Notes: generated by a model from the letters alone, not told the origin. Counted from the first letter of the stretch, positions 42,601 through 50,890 are shown. The stretch is 64,000 nt of DNA from Microbacterium sp. 18062 (GCF_902706225.1 NZ_CACSKB010000001.1:1-64000); one strand, 5' to 3'. Numbers and translations are program-made.

Positions 42601-42799
42601 CACGAAGCACGACTATTCGACGCCCACGCAGCGCCCCCTCGACGAGTCCGCGCGCGCCGCCTTCCTCGGGCGGCTGGAAGCGGCCGCGCGGGTGATGTCG
42701 GGCACCTCGTTCCGCGCGCCCTACGAGGAGCACTGTCGCGACGACTTCGGCCACGGGCTCTGCCGCATCCACACCGTGCCGCCGGTGAGCGCCTCGTGA
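39635..42799 (+). CDS. adnA: AdnA-like UvrD-family helicase/nuclease subunit
   Basis: This 1054-residue protein has an N-terminal UvrD-like motor and a C-terminal RecB-like nuclease domain. Motor motifs: Walker A GAPGSGKTT near residue 48, VLTPTRQTA, and a divergent motif II LVDDAQE where DEYQD is usual. Nuclease motifs: VVIVDLKTGRN and HPQLAAYQ. Cysteines at ERCELDW and in CRDDFGHGLC near the end could hold a Fe-S cluster, as known for AddB-type nucleases. With the overlapping next gene it forms the AdnAB complex that resects double-strand breaks in place of RecBCD. The A/B labels follow the weaker motor being AdnA and could be reversed. Leaderless start: TAGCGT 7 bases upstream. Confidence 0.85.
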   Translation: METVTDAAGVRAAARDDVQGAVGDDRDEPSWDDDQAAVLGRGPAASGLVVGAPGSGKTTLIVARAAALVAGGLDPDAVLVLTPTRQTATALRDRLSLAIGRARSGAPARSLVSLAFEIVRAHDVQRGAPAPRLLTGADEDQIVHELLRGDEADEADGLPSRWPEGFGAAVRSSRAFRSELRAFVAECTALGIAPAELAVLAERAEVPVWGALSRFIAEYDDVRASLRAAHRDAAGLADEAVALVRTLDPLDPAFAAVRRLRAVLVDDAQELTRGGVALLEALHERGVAVTAFGDPDIGSGAFRGARPEHFARLAQGLGDVTVLRTVHRGTAAQESTVRTVAQRIGAAGIVAHRAAPRAVPDDGSVRSLTARSPVEEHDTIARVLRERHLRGGVPWQRCAVIAHDSRQVATLERELSAREVPARAPGLVEPLGRRGSVRNLVGIVCAAVDEIAGDPAETLLATGFDPVDLRRLRAALRQVEIGAGGTRGAAELLASALRRPTELTLLGTREAVRAARVAETLSLLRTQLAEGASAHQLLWTAWSRSGFERTWAQTARGNGPLAEQAGRDLDAIVALFQAAKRFGERAEDGGAADPMVFVRGVLDSDVAEDLFATPGHGGRVQVLTPTAALGLEFDTVVVAGMQDGVWPNTRLRGTLLQGWRLAEARLPEEPASSTLDRRREVLHDELRLFARALSRAGGLLVVTAVVDDAHAPSPFLELLPDAVAAPAVAPLSLRGLVAAHRRTLAAAGASGAARAHAAQQLALLADARVAGAAPASWYGMAQPTSTAPLRDPRAESVRISPSRVEALERCELDWAIGDLGGDPGTVTAGIGTLLHHAMETAAPDAASLWAAVEERWSELEFDAPWRERAERARARELVRRLAVYLREFEAGGGVLLGAESRFDVPLPFPGDDEALPVVLSGTIDRVEGTSDGGVVIVDLKTGRNVPHTDAKVAEHPQLAAYQVALTAGAVPDAGDRSAAGARLLVLQPGTKHDYSTPTQRPLDESARAAFLGRLEAAARVMSGTSFRAPYEEHCRDDFGHGLCRIHTVPPVSAS

Positions 42800-45700
42800 G
42801 CGATCGGATCGGGGCCGCCGCGATCGCCGCCGCCCTCGGCCAGTTCCCGCCCACCGACGAGCAGACCGCTGTCATCGAGTCGACGCTCGGACCGGCGCTG
42901 GTCATCGCGGGCGCCGGCAGCGGCAAGACCGAGACGATGGCCGGCCGCGTCGTCTGGCTCGTCGCGAACGGCATCGTGCGCCGCGATCAGGTGCTGGGCC
43001 TGACCTTCACCCGGAAGGCCGCGGGGGAACTCGCCGAACGCATCCAGCGGCGGCTCGCGCGTCTCGCCGAGTTCGAGCGGCGCGGACTGCTCCACCGGCT
43101 CGAGCAGCTGTACGCGGCGGGCGCCCTCACGGTCTTCGGCGAGATCGAGCGGGCGGGTGCGGGCGAGCAGGCGCGACGCGACGCGCTGGACGCGCTCGCC
43201 GCCGGCGCGGTCGTCACCGGGGAGGGGGTCGCCGACGACCTGCTCGACCGACCGACCGTGGCGACCTACAACAGCTTCGCCGACACGATCGTGCGCGAGA
43301 ACGCCGTGCGGATCGGCCGCGACGCGGAGGCGGTCGTGCTCTCCGAGTCGGCGGCGTGGCTGCTCATGCGCCGGGTGGTGCTCGCCTCCGAAGAGCCGGC
43401 GCTCGACACGTTCGAGGGGGCGCTGCGCACCCTCGTGGACCAGGCGCTGCGCGTGGCACGCGACGCGGTCGACAACCTGGTCGACCTCGCTGAGCTGGAG
43501 CGCTTCCCCAGCCGCTTCCGCGCGGTCCTCGAGCGTCCCTCCGAGTCCGCCCGCACGAGCGTCTACGCCGACATCCGGACGGACGCGGCGGCGGTGGACC
43601 GACTCGCGCTGCTCGCGCGCCTGGCGGGCGAGTACGCCGAGCGCAAGCGCCGGCTGGGCGTCATCGACTTCGCCGACCAGGTGGCCGGCGCCTACGAGAT
43701 CGCGATGGCCGACTCCGCGGTCGCCGCCGATCTGCGCGACCGGTACCGCGTCGTGCTGCTCGACGAGTACCAGGACACCTCCGTCGTGCAGACGCTGCTG
43801 CTCGCGCGGCTCTTCGGTGGGAGCGCGGTCATGGCGGTCGGCGACCCGCATCAGGCGATCTATGGATGGCGGGGCGCGAGCGCCGGAAACCTCGACGGGT
43901 TCGCCGCCGCCTTCGCCCCGCGCGCGGAGTGCGCCCGGTTCACGCTCCTCACGAGCTGGCGCAACAGCCCGGCGGTGCTGGCGGCGGCGACCGCCGTGCT
44001 CGCCCCGCTCGCCGCGCGCGCCGCCGTGCCGGTGGGGGAGCTGCGCGCGCGCCCGGGGGCGGCGCCCGGCGAGGTCGAGATCGTCACCGAGCCCGATCTC
44101 GACGCGGAGACCGAGGCGGTCGCCGCGTGGTTCGTGCGGGTGCGTCGAGACCGAGCCGCCGCGGGACGGTCCACGACCGGGGCGATCCTCTTCCGTGCCA
44201 AGCGCCACATGCCGCGGTTCGCCGAGGCGCTCGCCCGGCACGGCATCCCCTTTCGGATGCTGGGGCTCGGAGGGCTGCTCACGACTCCCGAGATCGTCGA
44301 CATCGTCAGCGCCCTGCGCGTGGTCAGCGACCCGTCGGCGGGGTCCGCGCTCGTCCGGCTCCTGTCGGGGCCGCGTTGGGCGATCGGTCTCGCCGACCTG
44401 TCCGCCCTCGCCGCCCTCGCGCGCAGGCTCGCGCGGCACGACCCGGCCGGGCCGCCGCCGGACGCCGACGTCGTCGCGCGCCTGCGCGCCGCCGGGGCGG
44501 ACGACGGCGGATCGCTCGTGGACGCGTTGGACTTCTTCGCCCGCGCCCGCGCGGACCACGGCTGGCTCGCCGAGTTCACCGATGCCGCCCGCGAGCGCCT
44601 GCGCGAGGCCGCCGCCGTCTTCGCCGCGCTCCGGCAGGCGGCCGCGACCCTTCCGATCCCCGAGCTCGTCCGGGCGATCGAGATCGAGCTCCGGCTCGAC
44701 ATCGAGCTCGCGTCGAACGATGCCCGGGGTCCGGCCCGCACGGCGTCCGCTCAGGTGCGCGCCTTCGTCGACGAGGTGGGAGCGTTCCTCTCCGCCGACG
44801 AGCACGGCAGCATCACGAGCCTGCTCGCCTGGCTCGACCATGCGGAGCGCAGCGACGACCTGGCGCCGCGCACCGACCCGCCCGAGGAGGACGTCGTCCA
44901 ACTGCTCACGATCCACGGATCGAAGGGGCTCGAATGGGACGCCGTCGCGGTGGTCCGGCTCGTCGAGGGCGAGCTGCCCAGCGCACCGCGTGAGACGCGC
45001 GGCTGGCTCGGTGCCGGGGTGCTCCCGTACGAGTTCCGCGGCGACGCGCCGTGGCTGCCCGCGTACGACTGGTCGGCTGCGGCCGCACCGACCCAGCAGG
45101 CACTGAAGAGGGCACGGGGGGAGTTCGTCGAGGCGCACCGGCGACGCGCGCTGGACGAGGACAGACGACTCGCGTACGTCGCTGTGACGCGAGCACGCGA
45201 TCACCTGCTGCTGACGGGGTCGGTCTGGGCGGGGACGAGTCGCCCTCGGGAGCTCAGCCGTTTCATCCGTGAGATCGCCCCCGCGCTCGGCCTCGCCCCT
45301 CCCGACGTCGAGCCTGGCGACGATCCGTACGCCGAGCTCGTGCGGACTCTGGACTGGCCCTTCGATCCGCTCGGCGCCCGTCGACGGGCCGTCGAGGCCG
45401 CGGCCGGTGCGGTGGATCAAGCGCTCGCGGCACCGCGCGCCCGACCCGACGACGACCTCTCGCTGCTGCTGGCCGAGCGCGAGGAACGCCTCCGTCCGCC
45501 CGTCGCCTCTGCTCCGGTGCGCATCCCCGCCTCGGCCTACAAGGACTATGCGAGCGACTACGCCACCGCCGTCGCAGCGTTCGAGCGTCCGCTGCCCGAA
45601 CGCCCGTACACCGAGACGACCCTCGGAACGCGGTTCCACGCGTGGGTGGAGCGCCGCGCGGGCATCGGTGCGATGGCCTCTCTCGACGACGAGCTCTGGA

Positions 45701-46092
45701 ACGCCGCGGACGCCCCGCTCGCGCCGGGCCCGGGCGACACGGACGCGGCGTTCCGGCGTCTCGTGCAGGCCTTCGAGGCATCGGAATGGGGTCCGCTCCG
45801 GCCGATCGAGGTGGAGACCGAGATCGACTTCCGTCATGTGGGCCTCGACGGCCGCGCGCACGTCGTGGTGTGCAAGCTCGACGCGGTCTACCGTCGCGAC
45901 GACCGCGGCGGCCGGATCGAGATCGTGGACTGGAAGACGGGCCGGGCACCGCGCGGCAAGGCCGAGGAACGCGAGCGGATGGTGCAGCTCGAGCTCTATC
46001 GCCGGGCATATCACGAGCGGCACGGCGTGCCGCTCGACGAGATCGACGTGGCGCTGTACTACGTGGCCGAGGACCGCGTCATCCGCGGCTGA
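42796..46092 (+). CDS. adnB: AdnB-like UvrD-family helicase/nuclease subunit
   Basis: This 1098-residue protein is the partner of the preceding gene, with a GTG start overlapping its stop by four bases. The motor motifs are canonical: Walker A AGAGSGKTE near residue 38, LTFTRKAAGEL, LLDEYQDT, GDPHQAIYGWRGA, TIHGSKGLEWD and RLAYVAVTRAR. The C-terminal nuclease domain has IEIVDWKTGRAP and VQLELYRRAY. It is expected to be the leading 3'-5' translocase of the AdnAB heterodimer. Long acidic inserts and a GC-rich linker separate the domains. Confidence 0.87.
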   Translation: MSDRIGAAAIAAALGQFPPTDEQTAVIESTLGPALVIAGAGSGKTETMAGRVVWLVANGIVRRDQVLGLTFTRKAAGELAERIQRRLARLAEFERRGLLHRLEQLYAAGALTVFGEIERAGAGEQARRDALDALAAGAVVTGEGVADDLLDRPTVATYNSFADTIVRENAVRIGRDAEAVVLSESAAWLLMRRVVLASEEPALDTFEGALRTLVDQALRVARDAVDNLVDLAELERFPSRFRAVLERPSESARTSVYADIRTDAAAVDRLALLARLAGEYAERKRRLGVIDFADQVAGAYEIAMADSAVAADLRDRYRVVLLDEYQDTSVVQTLLLARLFGGSAVMAVGDPHQAIYGWRGASAGNLDGFAAAFAPRAECARFTLLTSWRNSPAVLAAATAVLAPLAARAAVPVGELRARPGAAPGEVEIVTEPDLDAETEAVAAWFVRVRRDRAAAGRSTTGAILFRAKRHMPRFAEALARHGIPFRMLGLGGLLTTPEIVDIVSALRVVSDPSAGSALVRLLSGPRWAIGLADLSALAALARRLARHDPAGPPPDADVVARLRAAGADDGGSLVDALDFFARARADHGWLAEFTDAARERLREAAAVFAALRQAAATLPIPELVRAIEIELRLDIELASNDARGPARTASAQVRAFVDEVGAFLSADEHGSITSLLAWLDHAERSDDLAPRTDPPEEDVVQLLTIHGSKGLEWDAVAVVRLVEGELPSAPRETRGWLGAGVLPYEFRGDAPWLPAYDWSAAAAPTQQALKRARGEFVEAHRRRALDEDRRLAYVAVTRARDHLLLTGSVWAGTSRPRELSRFIREIAPALGLAPPDVEPGDDPYAELVRTLDWPFDPLGARRRAVEAAAGAVDQALAAPRARPDDDLSLLLAEREERLRPPVASAPVRIPASAYKDYASDYATAVAAFERPLPERPYTETTLGTRFHAWVERRAGIGAMASLDDELWNAADAPLAPGPGDTDAAFRRLVQAFEASEWGPLRPIEVETEIDFRHVGLDGRAHVVVCKLDAVYRRDDRGGRIEIVDWKTGRAPRGKAEERERMVQLELYRRAYHERHGVPLDEIDVALYYVAEDRVIRG

Positions 46093-46113
46093 GCTCCCGG
46101 ATCCTCAGCGAGG

Positions 46114-47412
46114 TCAGGACTCGCTCCATCGCCGGAGCGCCGCGCGCGAGGCGCGGGCCGCCTCTTCGCGGTCGTCGCCCTCGTCGGCGGGAGCGGCGAC
46201 GTCGGCCAGCGTATCGCTCCGTGCGGCGTCCGGCTCCGTCAGGATCGGGCCGGCCGTCCACTCCGACAGGTCCACCGGCAGCGTCGGGATCGGCCCGCTG
46301 TCGTCGTCATCGTCGTCGAAGTCGGGGTCGCGGGCGGATCGTTCCGCCTCGGCGAGGTACGCGCCGAGGGCAGCCGGGTCGTAGGCGTCCGTCTGCATCG
46401 AGGTGTCGATCCGCGGATCGGTCGCGGGCGGCACGCGCTCGAGGAGGGCGATCGCGTCGTCGACGTCCTGCGCGTCCGCGCGGACCAGCTCGGAGCCGAC
46501 GGTCGCCTCGGCGAGGGAGACGAGCAGTCGCTCCGCGTCCCGGACGATCGCCTCGTCGTGCACCTCGTCGCCGTGGACGAGCCACTTGGCGAACTCGAGC
46601 TCGGCGAACAGACGTGCACGGGCCAGCAGATGCGGGTCGCCCGCCCGGTGCGACGCCTGGGCGTACGCGTCATGCACTGCATCCGCCGCATCCGGGGCGC
46701 CCGCGACCCAGCGCACGTCGACCGCGGGGTCGCCGATCGACAGTCCCTGCCAGTCGAGCAGTCCGATGATCGCCGGGACCCCTTCGTCGTCGTCCGCGAA
46801 GACGAAGGACGCCGCGTCCAGTCCGTCCAGCACGACGGTGGCCTCGAAACGCCACAGCGCATCGTCGGCGAGGGCACGGCGCCAGCGGTGCTGCAGGGCG
46901 CGGGGGATGTGCCCGGTCGAGATCGCGCGATCCACGAGCCGGGAGGTCTCGGTGCGCACCTGGTCGGCCGATCGCGCGGGGAATCCCTCCGCGCGGATGA
47001 CGGTGACGGGCAGGTCGTGCACCGCGGCGATCGCCGCGCCGAGAAGGGAGGCGACGCCGTGGCCCGCGGGCACATCGGCGGCGTCCACGCGGTACCCATC
47101 GATGAAGTCGACGACGATCGCGCGGCCGTCCGCCACGGCCGTCTCGCCGAGCAGCTCGGGGACGCGGAAGGGCAGGAGGCTCCGCACCCCGGCCGAGAGC
47201 GCCTGCAGCACACGGGCCTCGGCGAGCAGTGCCCGCCCCGTGTCGTCGTCGCCAGCCTGACGCACCACGACACGGCGGCCGTCGTCGAGCTCGGCGACGG
47301 CCGCCGTGAAGCGTCCGTCCTGCGCAGAGCCGAGGCTGCGCGCCCCGACGACGTTCGCTCCCGGCAGTGCCGCGGTCGCCGACGCGGCTAGAGTGAGGGG
47401 TGAGCGTGGCAT
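46114..47412 (-). CDS. Aminoglycoside/macrolide phosphotransferase-fold protein, probable pseudokinase
   Basis: This 432-residue protein has the APH-like kinase fold: RRVVVRQAGDD at the nucleotide-binding strand, AEARVLQAL, and IIGLLDWQGLSIGDPAVDVRW as the DFG-like metal-binding motif. The catalytic-loop HGD-L-x3-N signature is replaced by LDGLDAASF, and the usual lysine in the N-lobe strand is Arg, so phosphotransfer is doubtful. The last ~90 residues are strongly acidic, with a run of Asp (DFDDDDDDSG). Start ATG 47412 lies 6 bases after minus-strand TACCCT. It separates adnB from nudC and is convergent with adnB. Confidence 0.82.
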   Translation of the reverse strand: MPRSPLTLAASATAALPGANVVGARSLGSAQDGRFTAAVAELDDGRRVVVRQAGDDDTGRALLAEARVLQALSAGVRSLLPFRVPELLGETAVADGRAIVVDFIDGYRVDAADVPAGHGVASLLGAAIAAVHDLPVTVIRAEGFPARSADQVRTETSRLVDRAISTGHIPRALQHRWRRALADDALWRFEATVVLDGLDAASFVFADDDEGVPAIIGLLDWQGLSIGDPAVDVRWVAGAPDAADAVHDAYAQASHRAGDPHLLARARLFAELEFAKWLVHGDEVHDEAIVRDAERLLVSLAEATVGSELVRADAQDVDDAIALLERVPPATDPRIDTSMQTDAYDPAALGAYLAEAERSARDPDFDDDDDDSGPIPTLPVDLSEWTAGPILTEPDAARSDTLADVAAPADEGDDREEAARASRAALRRWSES

Positions 47413-47424
47413 GCCCTCAGGGTA
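47389..47424. promoter_or_regulatory. Overlapping divergent leaderless promoters
   Basis: Plus-strand TAGAGT (47389-47394) should start RNA near 47400 toward nudC. Minus-strand TACCCT (47419-47424) should start RNA near 47412 toward the kinase-like gene. Each -10 lies downstream of the other's start point, so the two transcripts would share about 12 complementary 5' bases and the promoters should exclude each other. Confidence 0.5.
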
Positions 47425-47474
47425 GGTCGATCGCCCGGGTGCGCCCCGGCGCCACGCCCGTCGAGGAGGTATCG

Positions 47475-48383
47475 GTGACCGCATCCGGAGCCGTCCCACC
47501 GGCATTCGCCGACGTCGGCACCGATCGTGCGGCCGCCGAACGCGAGCGCCCGGGGCTCCTGGAGGAGCTGCGCGCCGATCCGTCGACACGGGTGCTCGTC
47601 GTCCACGGCGACCGGGTGCCGACCATGGACGGGCCGCGCCTGCGGCTGGTCGCCCCGACCGAGGCGCCGGATGCGGCGGCGTGGGCCTTTCTCGGCCGTG
47701 ACGGCCGCGCCGGCGTGCTGACCGCGGTCCTGGCCGCCGACGAGCCCGCTCCGGATCTCGGCGCTGGCGTCTGGAGCGCGGTCCGCCGGATCGGGGGCGA
47801 GCTCTCCGTCGCCGAGGCGGGGCTCGCGGTGGAGGCACTGAGTCTCGGCCGTTGGCTGCTCGAGGCCCCGTTCTGCCCCGCGTGCGGAACGCGCACGGTC
47901 ATCGCGCACGCCGGCTGGTCGCGGCACTGTCCGGCCTGTGGGCGGGAGCACTTCCCGCGCACCGACCCGGCCGTCATCGTCGCCGTGACGAGCGCCGACG
48001 AGCCGGCGCGTCTTCTGCTCGGCTCGAACGCGGCGTGGGAGGCCGGACGCTACTCGTGCTTCGCGGGCTTCGTCGAGGCCGGCGAGTCGCTGGAGGCGGC
48101 TGTCGTGCGAGAGGTCGCCGAGGAGGCCGGCGTCGACGTCGTCGACGTGCGGTACCGCGGTTCGCAGGCGTGGCCCTATCCGCGTTCGCTGATGCTCGGC
48201 TTCCACGCCGCCGCCCGGGCGGACGAGGACGCGCGGGCCGATGGCGAGGAGATCGTCGAGATCCGCTGGTTCACGCGCGACGAGATCGGTGAGGCCTTCG
48301 CGGGGCGCGGAGACGTCACCCTCCCCGGCACCGCGTCGATCGCCTACCGCCTCATCCGCGACTGGTACGAGGGCGCGGCGTGA
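47475..48383 (+). CDS. nudC: NAD(+) diphosphatase (NUDIX)
   Basis: This 302-residue protein (from GTG 47475) has an N-terminal NUDIX-like domain, a four-cysteine zinc ribbon (FCPACGTRT and HCPACGREHFPR), and the NUDIX box GFVEAGESLEAAVVREVAEEAG, followed by the NudC motif SQAWPYPRSLMLGF. It hydrolyses NAD(H) and can remove NAD caps from RNA. AGGAGG at 47464-47469 favours GTG 47475; an in-frame GTG at 47400, 5 bases after TAGAGT, would add 25 residues and give a leaderless start. Its stop overlaps the next GTG by four bases. Confidence 0.92.
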   Translation: MTASGAVPPAFADVGTDRAAAERERPGLLEELRADPSTRVLVVHGDRVPTMDGPRLRLVAPTEAPDAAAWAFLGRDGRAGVLTAVLAADEPAPDLGAGVWSAVRRIGGELSVAEAGLAVEALSLGRWLLEAPFCPACGTRTVIAHAGWSRHCPACGREHFPRTDPAVIVAVTSADEPARLLLGSNAAWEAGRYSCFAGFVEAGESLEAAVVREVAEEAGVDVVDVRYRGSQAWPYPRSLMLGFHAAARADEDARADGEEIVEIRWFTRDEIGEAFAGRGDVTLPGTASIAYRLIRDWYEGAA

Positions 48384-50140
48384 GCGAGCACGTGCTCGCC
48401 GGGCTCGACGATCATCAGCGCGAGGCGGTGCTCGCGGTGCGTGGGCCGGTGTGCGTTCTCGCCGGCGCGGGGACGGGAAAGACCCGGGTGATCACACGAC
48501 GCATCGCCTACGGCGTCGAGAACGGCACCTACTCACCCGGCCGTGTGATGGCGGTGACCTTCACCGCCAAGGCGGCGGGCGAGATGCGCGGGCGCCTCCG
48601 CGCCCTCGGTGTCGAGGGCGTCGCGGCACGCACGTTCCACGCGGCGGCGCTGTCGCAGCTGAACTACTTCTGGCCGGTCGTGGCGGGATCCGCCGCGCCC
48701 TCGATCATCGACAACAAGGTGCGCCTGCTGGCTCAGGCGGCCTCCGCGATCGGGCTCTCACCGGACACCCCGACCCTGCGCGACGTCGCATCCGGCATCG
48801 AATGGCGCAAGGTCACGATGCGCAGCATCGACGCCTTCTCGGCCGATCGCCCCGGAGGCGTCGGCGCGCTCGACGCGGCCCAGGTGCGGGACCTCCATCG
48901 CTCGTACGAGAAGGTCAAGGACGAGCGCCATCAACTCGACTTCGAGGACGTGCTGCTGGCCTGCGCCGGCATGATCGAGGCGGAGCCCCGCGTCGCCCAG
49001 GCGGTGCGCGAGCAGTACCGCCACTTCACGGTCGACGAGTTCCAGGACGTGTCGCCCCTGCAGAACCGGCTGCTGGAGCTGTGGCTCGGCGAGCGTCGCG
49101 ATCTCTGCGTGGTCGGCGACGCGAGCCAGACGATCTACTCCTTCGCGGGTGCGGACGCCGGTCATCTCCTCGGGTTCGGCCGGCGCTATCCGGATGTGCG
49201 AACGTTCCGGCTCGAACGCAACTACCGCAGCGACGAACCCGTGCTGCGCACCGCGAACGCGCTGATGCGCGGCCGCCCCGGCGCGCTGCAGCTCGCGACC
49301 GACCGTGGACGGGACGCCCCGGCTCCGACGCTCGTGCGCTATGACGACGACGGGCACGAGGCCGCGGGAGTGGCGCGCCGCATCCGGTCGCAGCTCGACG
49401 GGGGCGCCGACCCGCGCCAGATCGCCGTGCTGTACCGCGCGCACGCCCAGTCCGCGGAGCTGCTCGCGGCGCTCGCCGACCAGGAGATCCCCACGACCGT
49501 GCTGGGAGGGCGGCGGTACTTCGATCAGCCGGAGGTCCGTCAGGCGATCATGGCGCTGCGCGCCGCATCCGTGGCCCCGCTCGAGAGCGGTTTCCGCGAC
49601 AGCGTCCGTGACGTGCTGCGCTCGCTCGGACTCACCGACGAGCCGCCCGAGGCGGGCGGAGCGCTGCGGAACGCATGGGAGGCGCGGGCGGCCCTCCTCG
49701 CGCTCGCGGACGAGGAGGGCCCGGAGGCGACGCTCCGTTCGTTCACCGACCGGCTGATGGCCCGGGCCAAGGACCAGCACGAGCCCACCCTCGCGACGGT
49801 CACCCTTGCGACCCTGCACGCGGCGAAGGGGCTGGAATGGGACCACGTGCACCTCGTCGGATTCTCGGAGGGGCTGCTGCCCATCTCCTACGCGCAGGGG
49901 TTCGAGCAGATCGACGAGGAGCGTCGACTCGCCTACGTAGGCATCACGCGGGCCGCGCGTACGCTGTCGCTGTCCTGGGCGGAGAGCTCCGGACGAGGCG
50001 GGCGTCAGCGATCGCGTTTTCTTCAGGAGATCGGCAACCGCATTCTGGATGAACGCGCAGCTCGGCCCACCTCCGGCGGAGGGTCCGCGAGGAGATCGTC
50101 ACCGCATGGGAGTGCGCCCGCGCGCCGGCCCGGCCGCTGA
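48380..50140 (+). CDS. uvrD2: UvrD2-like superfamily I DNA helicase
   Basis: This 586-residue helicase has Walker A LAGAGTGKTR near residue 29, TFTAKAAGEM, FTVDEFQDV, GDASQTIYSFAGAD, NYRSDEPVL, LHAAKGLEWDHV and RLAYVGITRA, all intact. It matches the UvrD2 helicase that follows nudC in mycobacteria, but it ends soon after motif VI in a Ser/Gly/Pro-rich tail; the HRDC and C-terminal domains reported for mycobacterial UvrD2 are not seen. It acts in DNA repair or R-loop and replication maintenance. Its 3' end overlaps the convergent ThiF-like gene by 197 bases. Confidence 0.88.
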   Translation: MSEHVLAGLDDHQREAVLAVRGPVCVLAGAGTGKTRVITRRIAYGVENGTYSPGRVMAVTFTAKAAGEMRGRLRALGVEGVAARTFHAAALSQLNYFWPVVAGSAAPSIIDNKVRLLAQAASAIGLSPDTPTLRDVASGIEWRKVTMRSIDAFSADRPGGVGALDAAQVRDLHRSYEKVKDERHQLDFEDVLLACAGMIEAEPRVAQAVREQYRHFTVDEFQDVSPLQNRLLELWLGERRDLCVVGDASQTIYSFAGADAGHLLGFGRRYPDVRTFRLERNYRSDEPVLRTANALMRGRPGALQLATDRGRDAPAPTLVRYDDDGHEAAGVARRIRSQLDGGADPRQIAVLYRAHAQSAELLAALADQEIPTTVLGGRRYFDQPEVRQAIMALRAASVAPLESGFRDSVRDVLRSLGLTDEPPEAGGALRNAWEARAALLALADEEGPEATLRSFTDRLMARAKDQHEPTLATVTLATLHAAKGLEWDHVHLVGFSEGLLPISYAQGFEQIDEERRLAYVGITRAARTLSLSWAESSGRGGRQRSRFLQEIGNRILDERAARPTSGGGSARRSSPHGSAPARRPGR

Positions 50141-50777
50141 GGAAGCGGGCGGCGAGGCCGAGCGCCTCGGCCAGGAACCCGGTCGAGACCGGGGGAGCGG
50201 GGCGCCCGAGCAGCTGCGCGGCGATCCCCGGCCACGCCGGATCGGCGCTGCGCCGGTGCTCTGCGGCGCAGCCGAGGCACGCGCCCGCGCCGGGCACGAG
50301 CAGAGGGCCGACGGTGGCCTCGTCGCCGCTGACGACGATCGGAAGGTGGGGCAGATCGTCGCGGGCCATCGCCGCAACGCGCGCCGGATGCACCAGATAC
50401 GCGGCCAGGAGCACGACGGTGTCCCCGGCCCGAGGCACGTGCACGAGCCGGAAGTCGTCGGCGAGCACCTGCGCCGCGTCGGCGCCGACCGGGTGCGTGA
50501 AGGCATCCGCCACGTCCAAGTGGATGCGCCGTGCGGGGCGCTGCTCGAGGAGCACCGGCCGCAGGCGCTGCAGGAACGCCCGCGTCCGCGCGGCGTCGAC
50601 ACCGTATCCGCCCGCGACGGAGACGGCGTCGGCCCGGCTCAGGCCGCCTCGGAGCGCGTGCAGCAGGATCTCCTGCCACGGCTCCGGATGGGGCAGGAGC
50701 AGGGTGCCGTCGGCGCCGAACTGGAGGGTGGACTCGTCACGCCATGCGGGCGGACGTGCGGGGTCGAGTCGGAGCAT
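49944..50777 (-). CDS. ThiF/cyclodehydratase-like protein (Rv3196-like)
   Basis: This 277-residue protein has an N-terminal winged-helix-like portion (FLQRLRPVLLEQ) and a Rossmann-like segment (LVHVPRAGDTVVLLAAYLVHP, PHLPIVVSGDEATVGPLLVPG). The paired cysteine motifs GACLGCAAEH and HPECGC bind zinc in ThiF/YcaO-partner proteins. The ATP-binding arginine motifs of E1 enzymes are not obvious, so enzymatic activity is uncertain. The last ~29 residues, after CGC, are antisense to the uvrD2 3' end. The ATG at 50777 was chosen for the CACAAT hexamer 6 bases upstream. Confidence 0.72.
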   Translation of the reverse strand: MLRLDPARPPAWRDESTLQFGADGTLLLPHPEPWQEILLHALRGGLSRADAVSVAGGYGVDAARTRAFLQRLRPVLLEQRPARRIHLDVADAFTHPVGADAAQVLADDFRLVHVPRAGDTVVLLAAYLVHPARVAAMARDDLPHLPIVVSGDEATVGPLLVPGAGACLGCAAEHRRSADPAWPGIAAQLLGRPAPPVSTGFLAEALGLAARFLSGRAGARAHSHAVTISSRTLRRRWAELRVHPECGCRSPEENAIADARLVRSSPPRTATAYARPA

Positions 50778-50796
50778 GTCCCGATTGTGCGCTCCT

Positions 50797-50814
50797 CCCG
50801 GGGCGCGTCCCGGG
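50797..50814. terminator. Short hairpin between metalloprotease and ThiF-like genes
   Basis: CCCGGG (50797-50802) and CCCGGG (50809-50814) pair across a 6-base loop, in the 113-base gap between two minus-strand genes. It may end the metalloprotease transcript. The stem is only 6 bp. Confidence 0.3.
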
Positions 50815-50890
50815 TTCTCCACAGTGCCGTCTCGGCAAAGCGGGCAGGGGAGGACAGGTCAGCGGCCCTCGGTCGACGAACGTCTCCGAG

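Noticed and set aside
42721..46023. Long minus-strand open frame (about 1100 codons) antisense to adnB
   Set aside because: Codon-position GC bias makes long antisense frames in this DNA. The product is Arg/Gly/His-rich without any domain, while the plus strand has all helicase and nuclease motifs.
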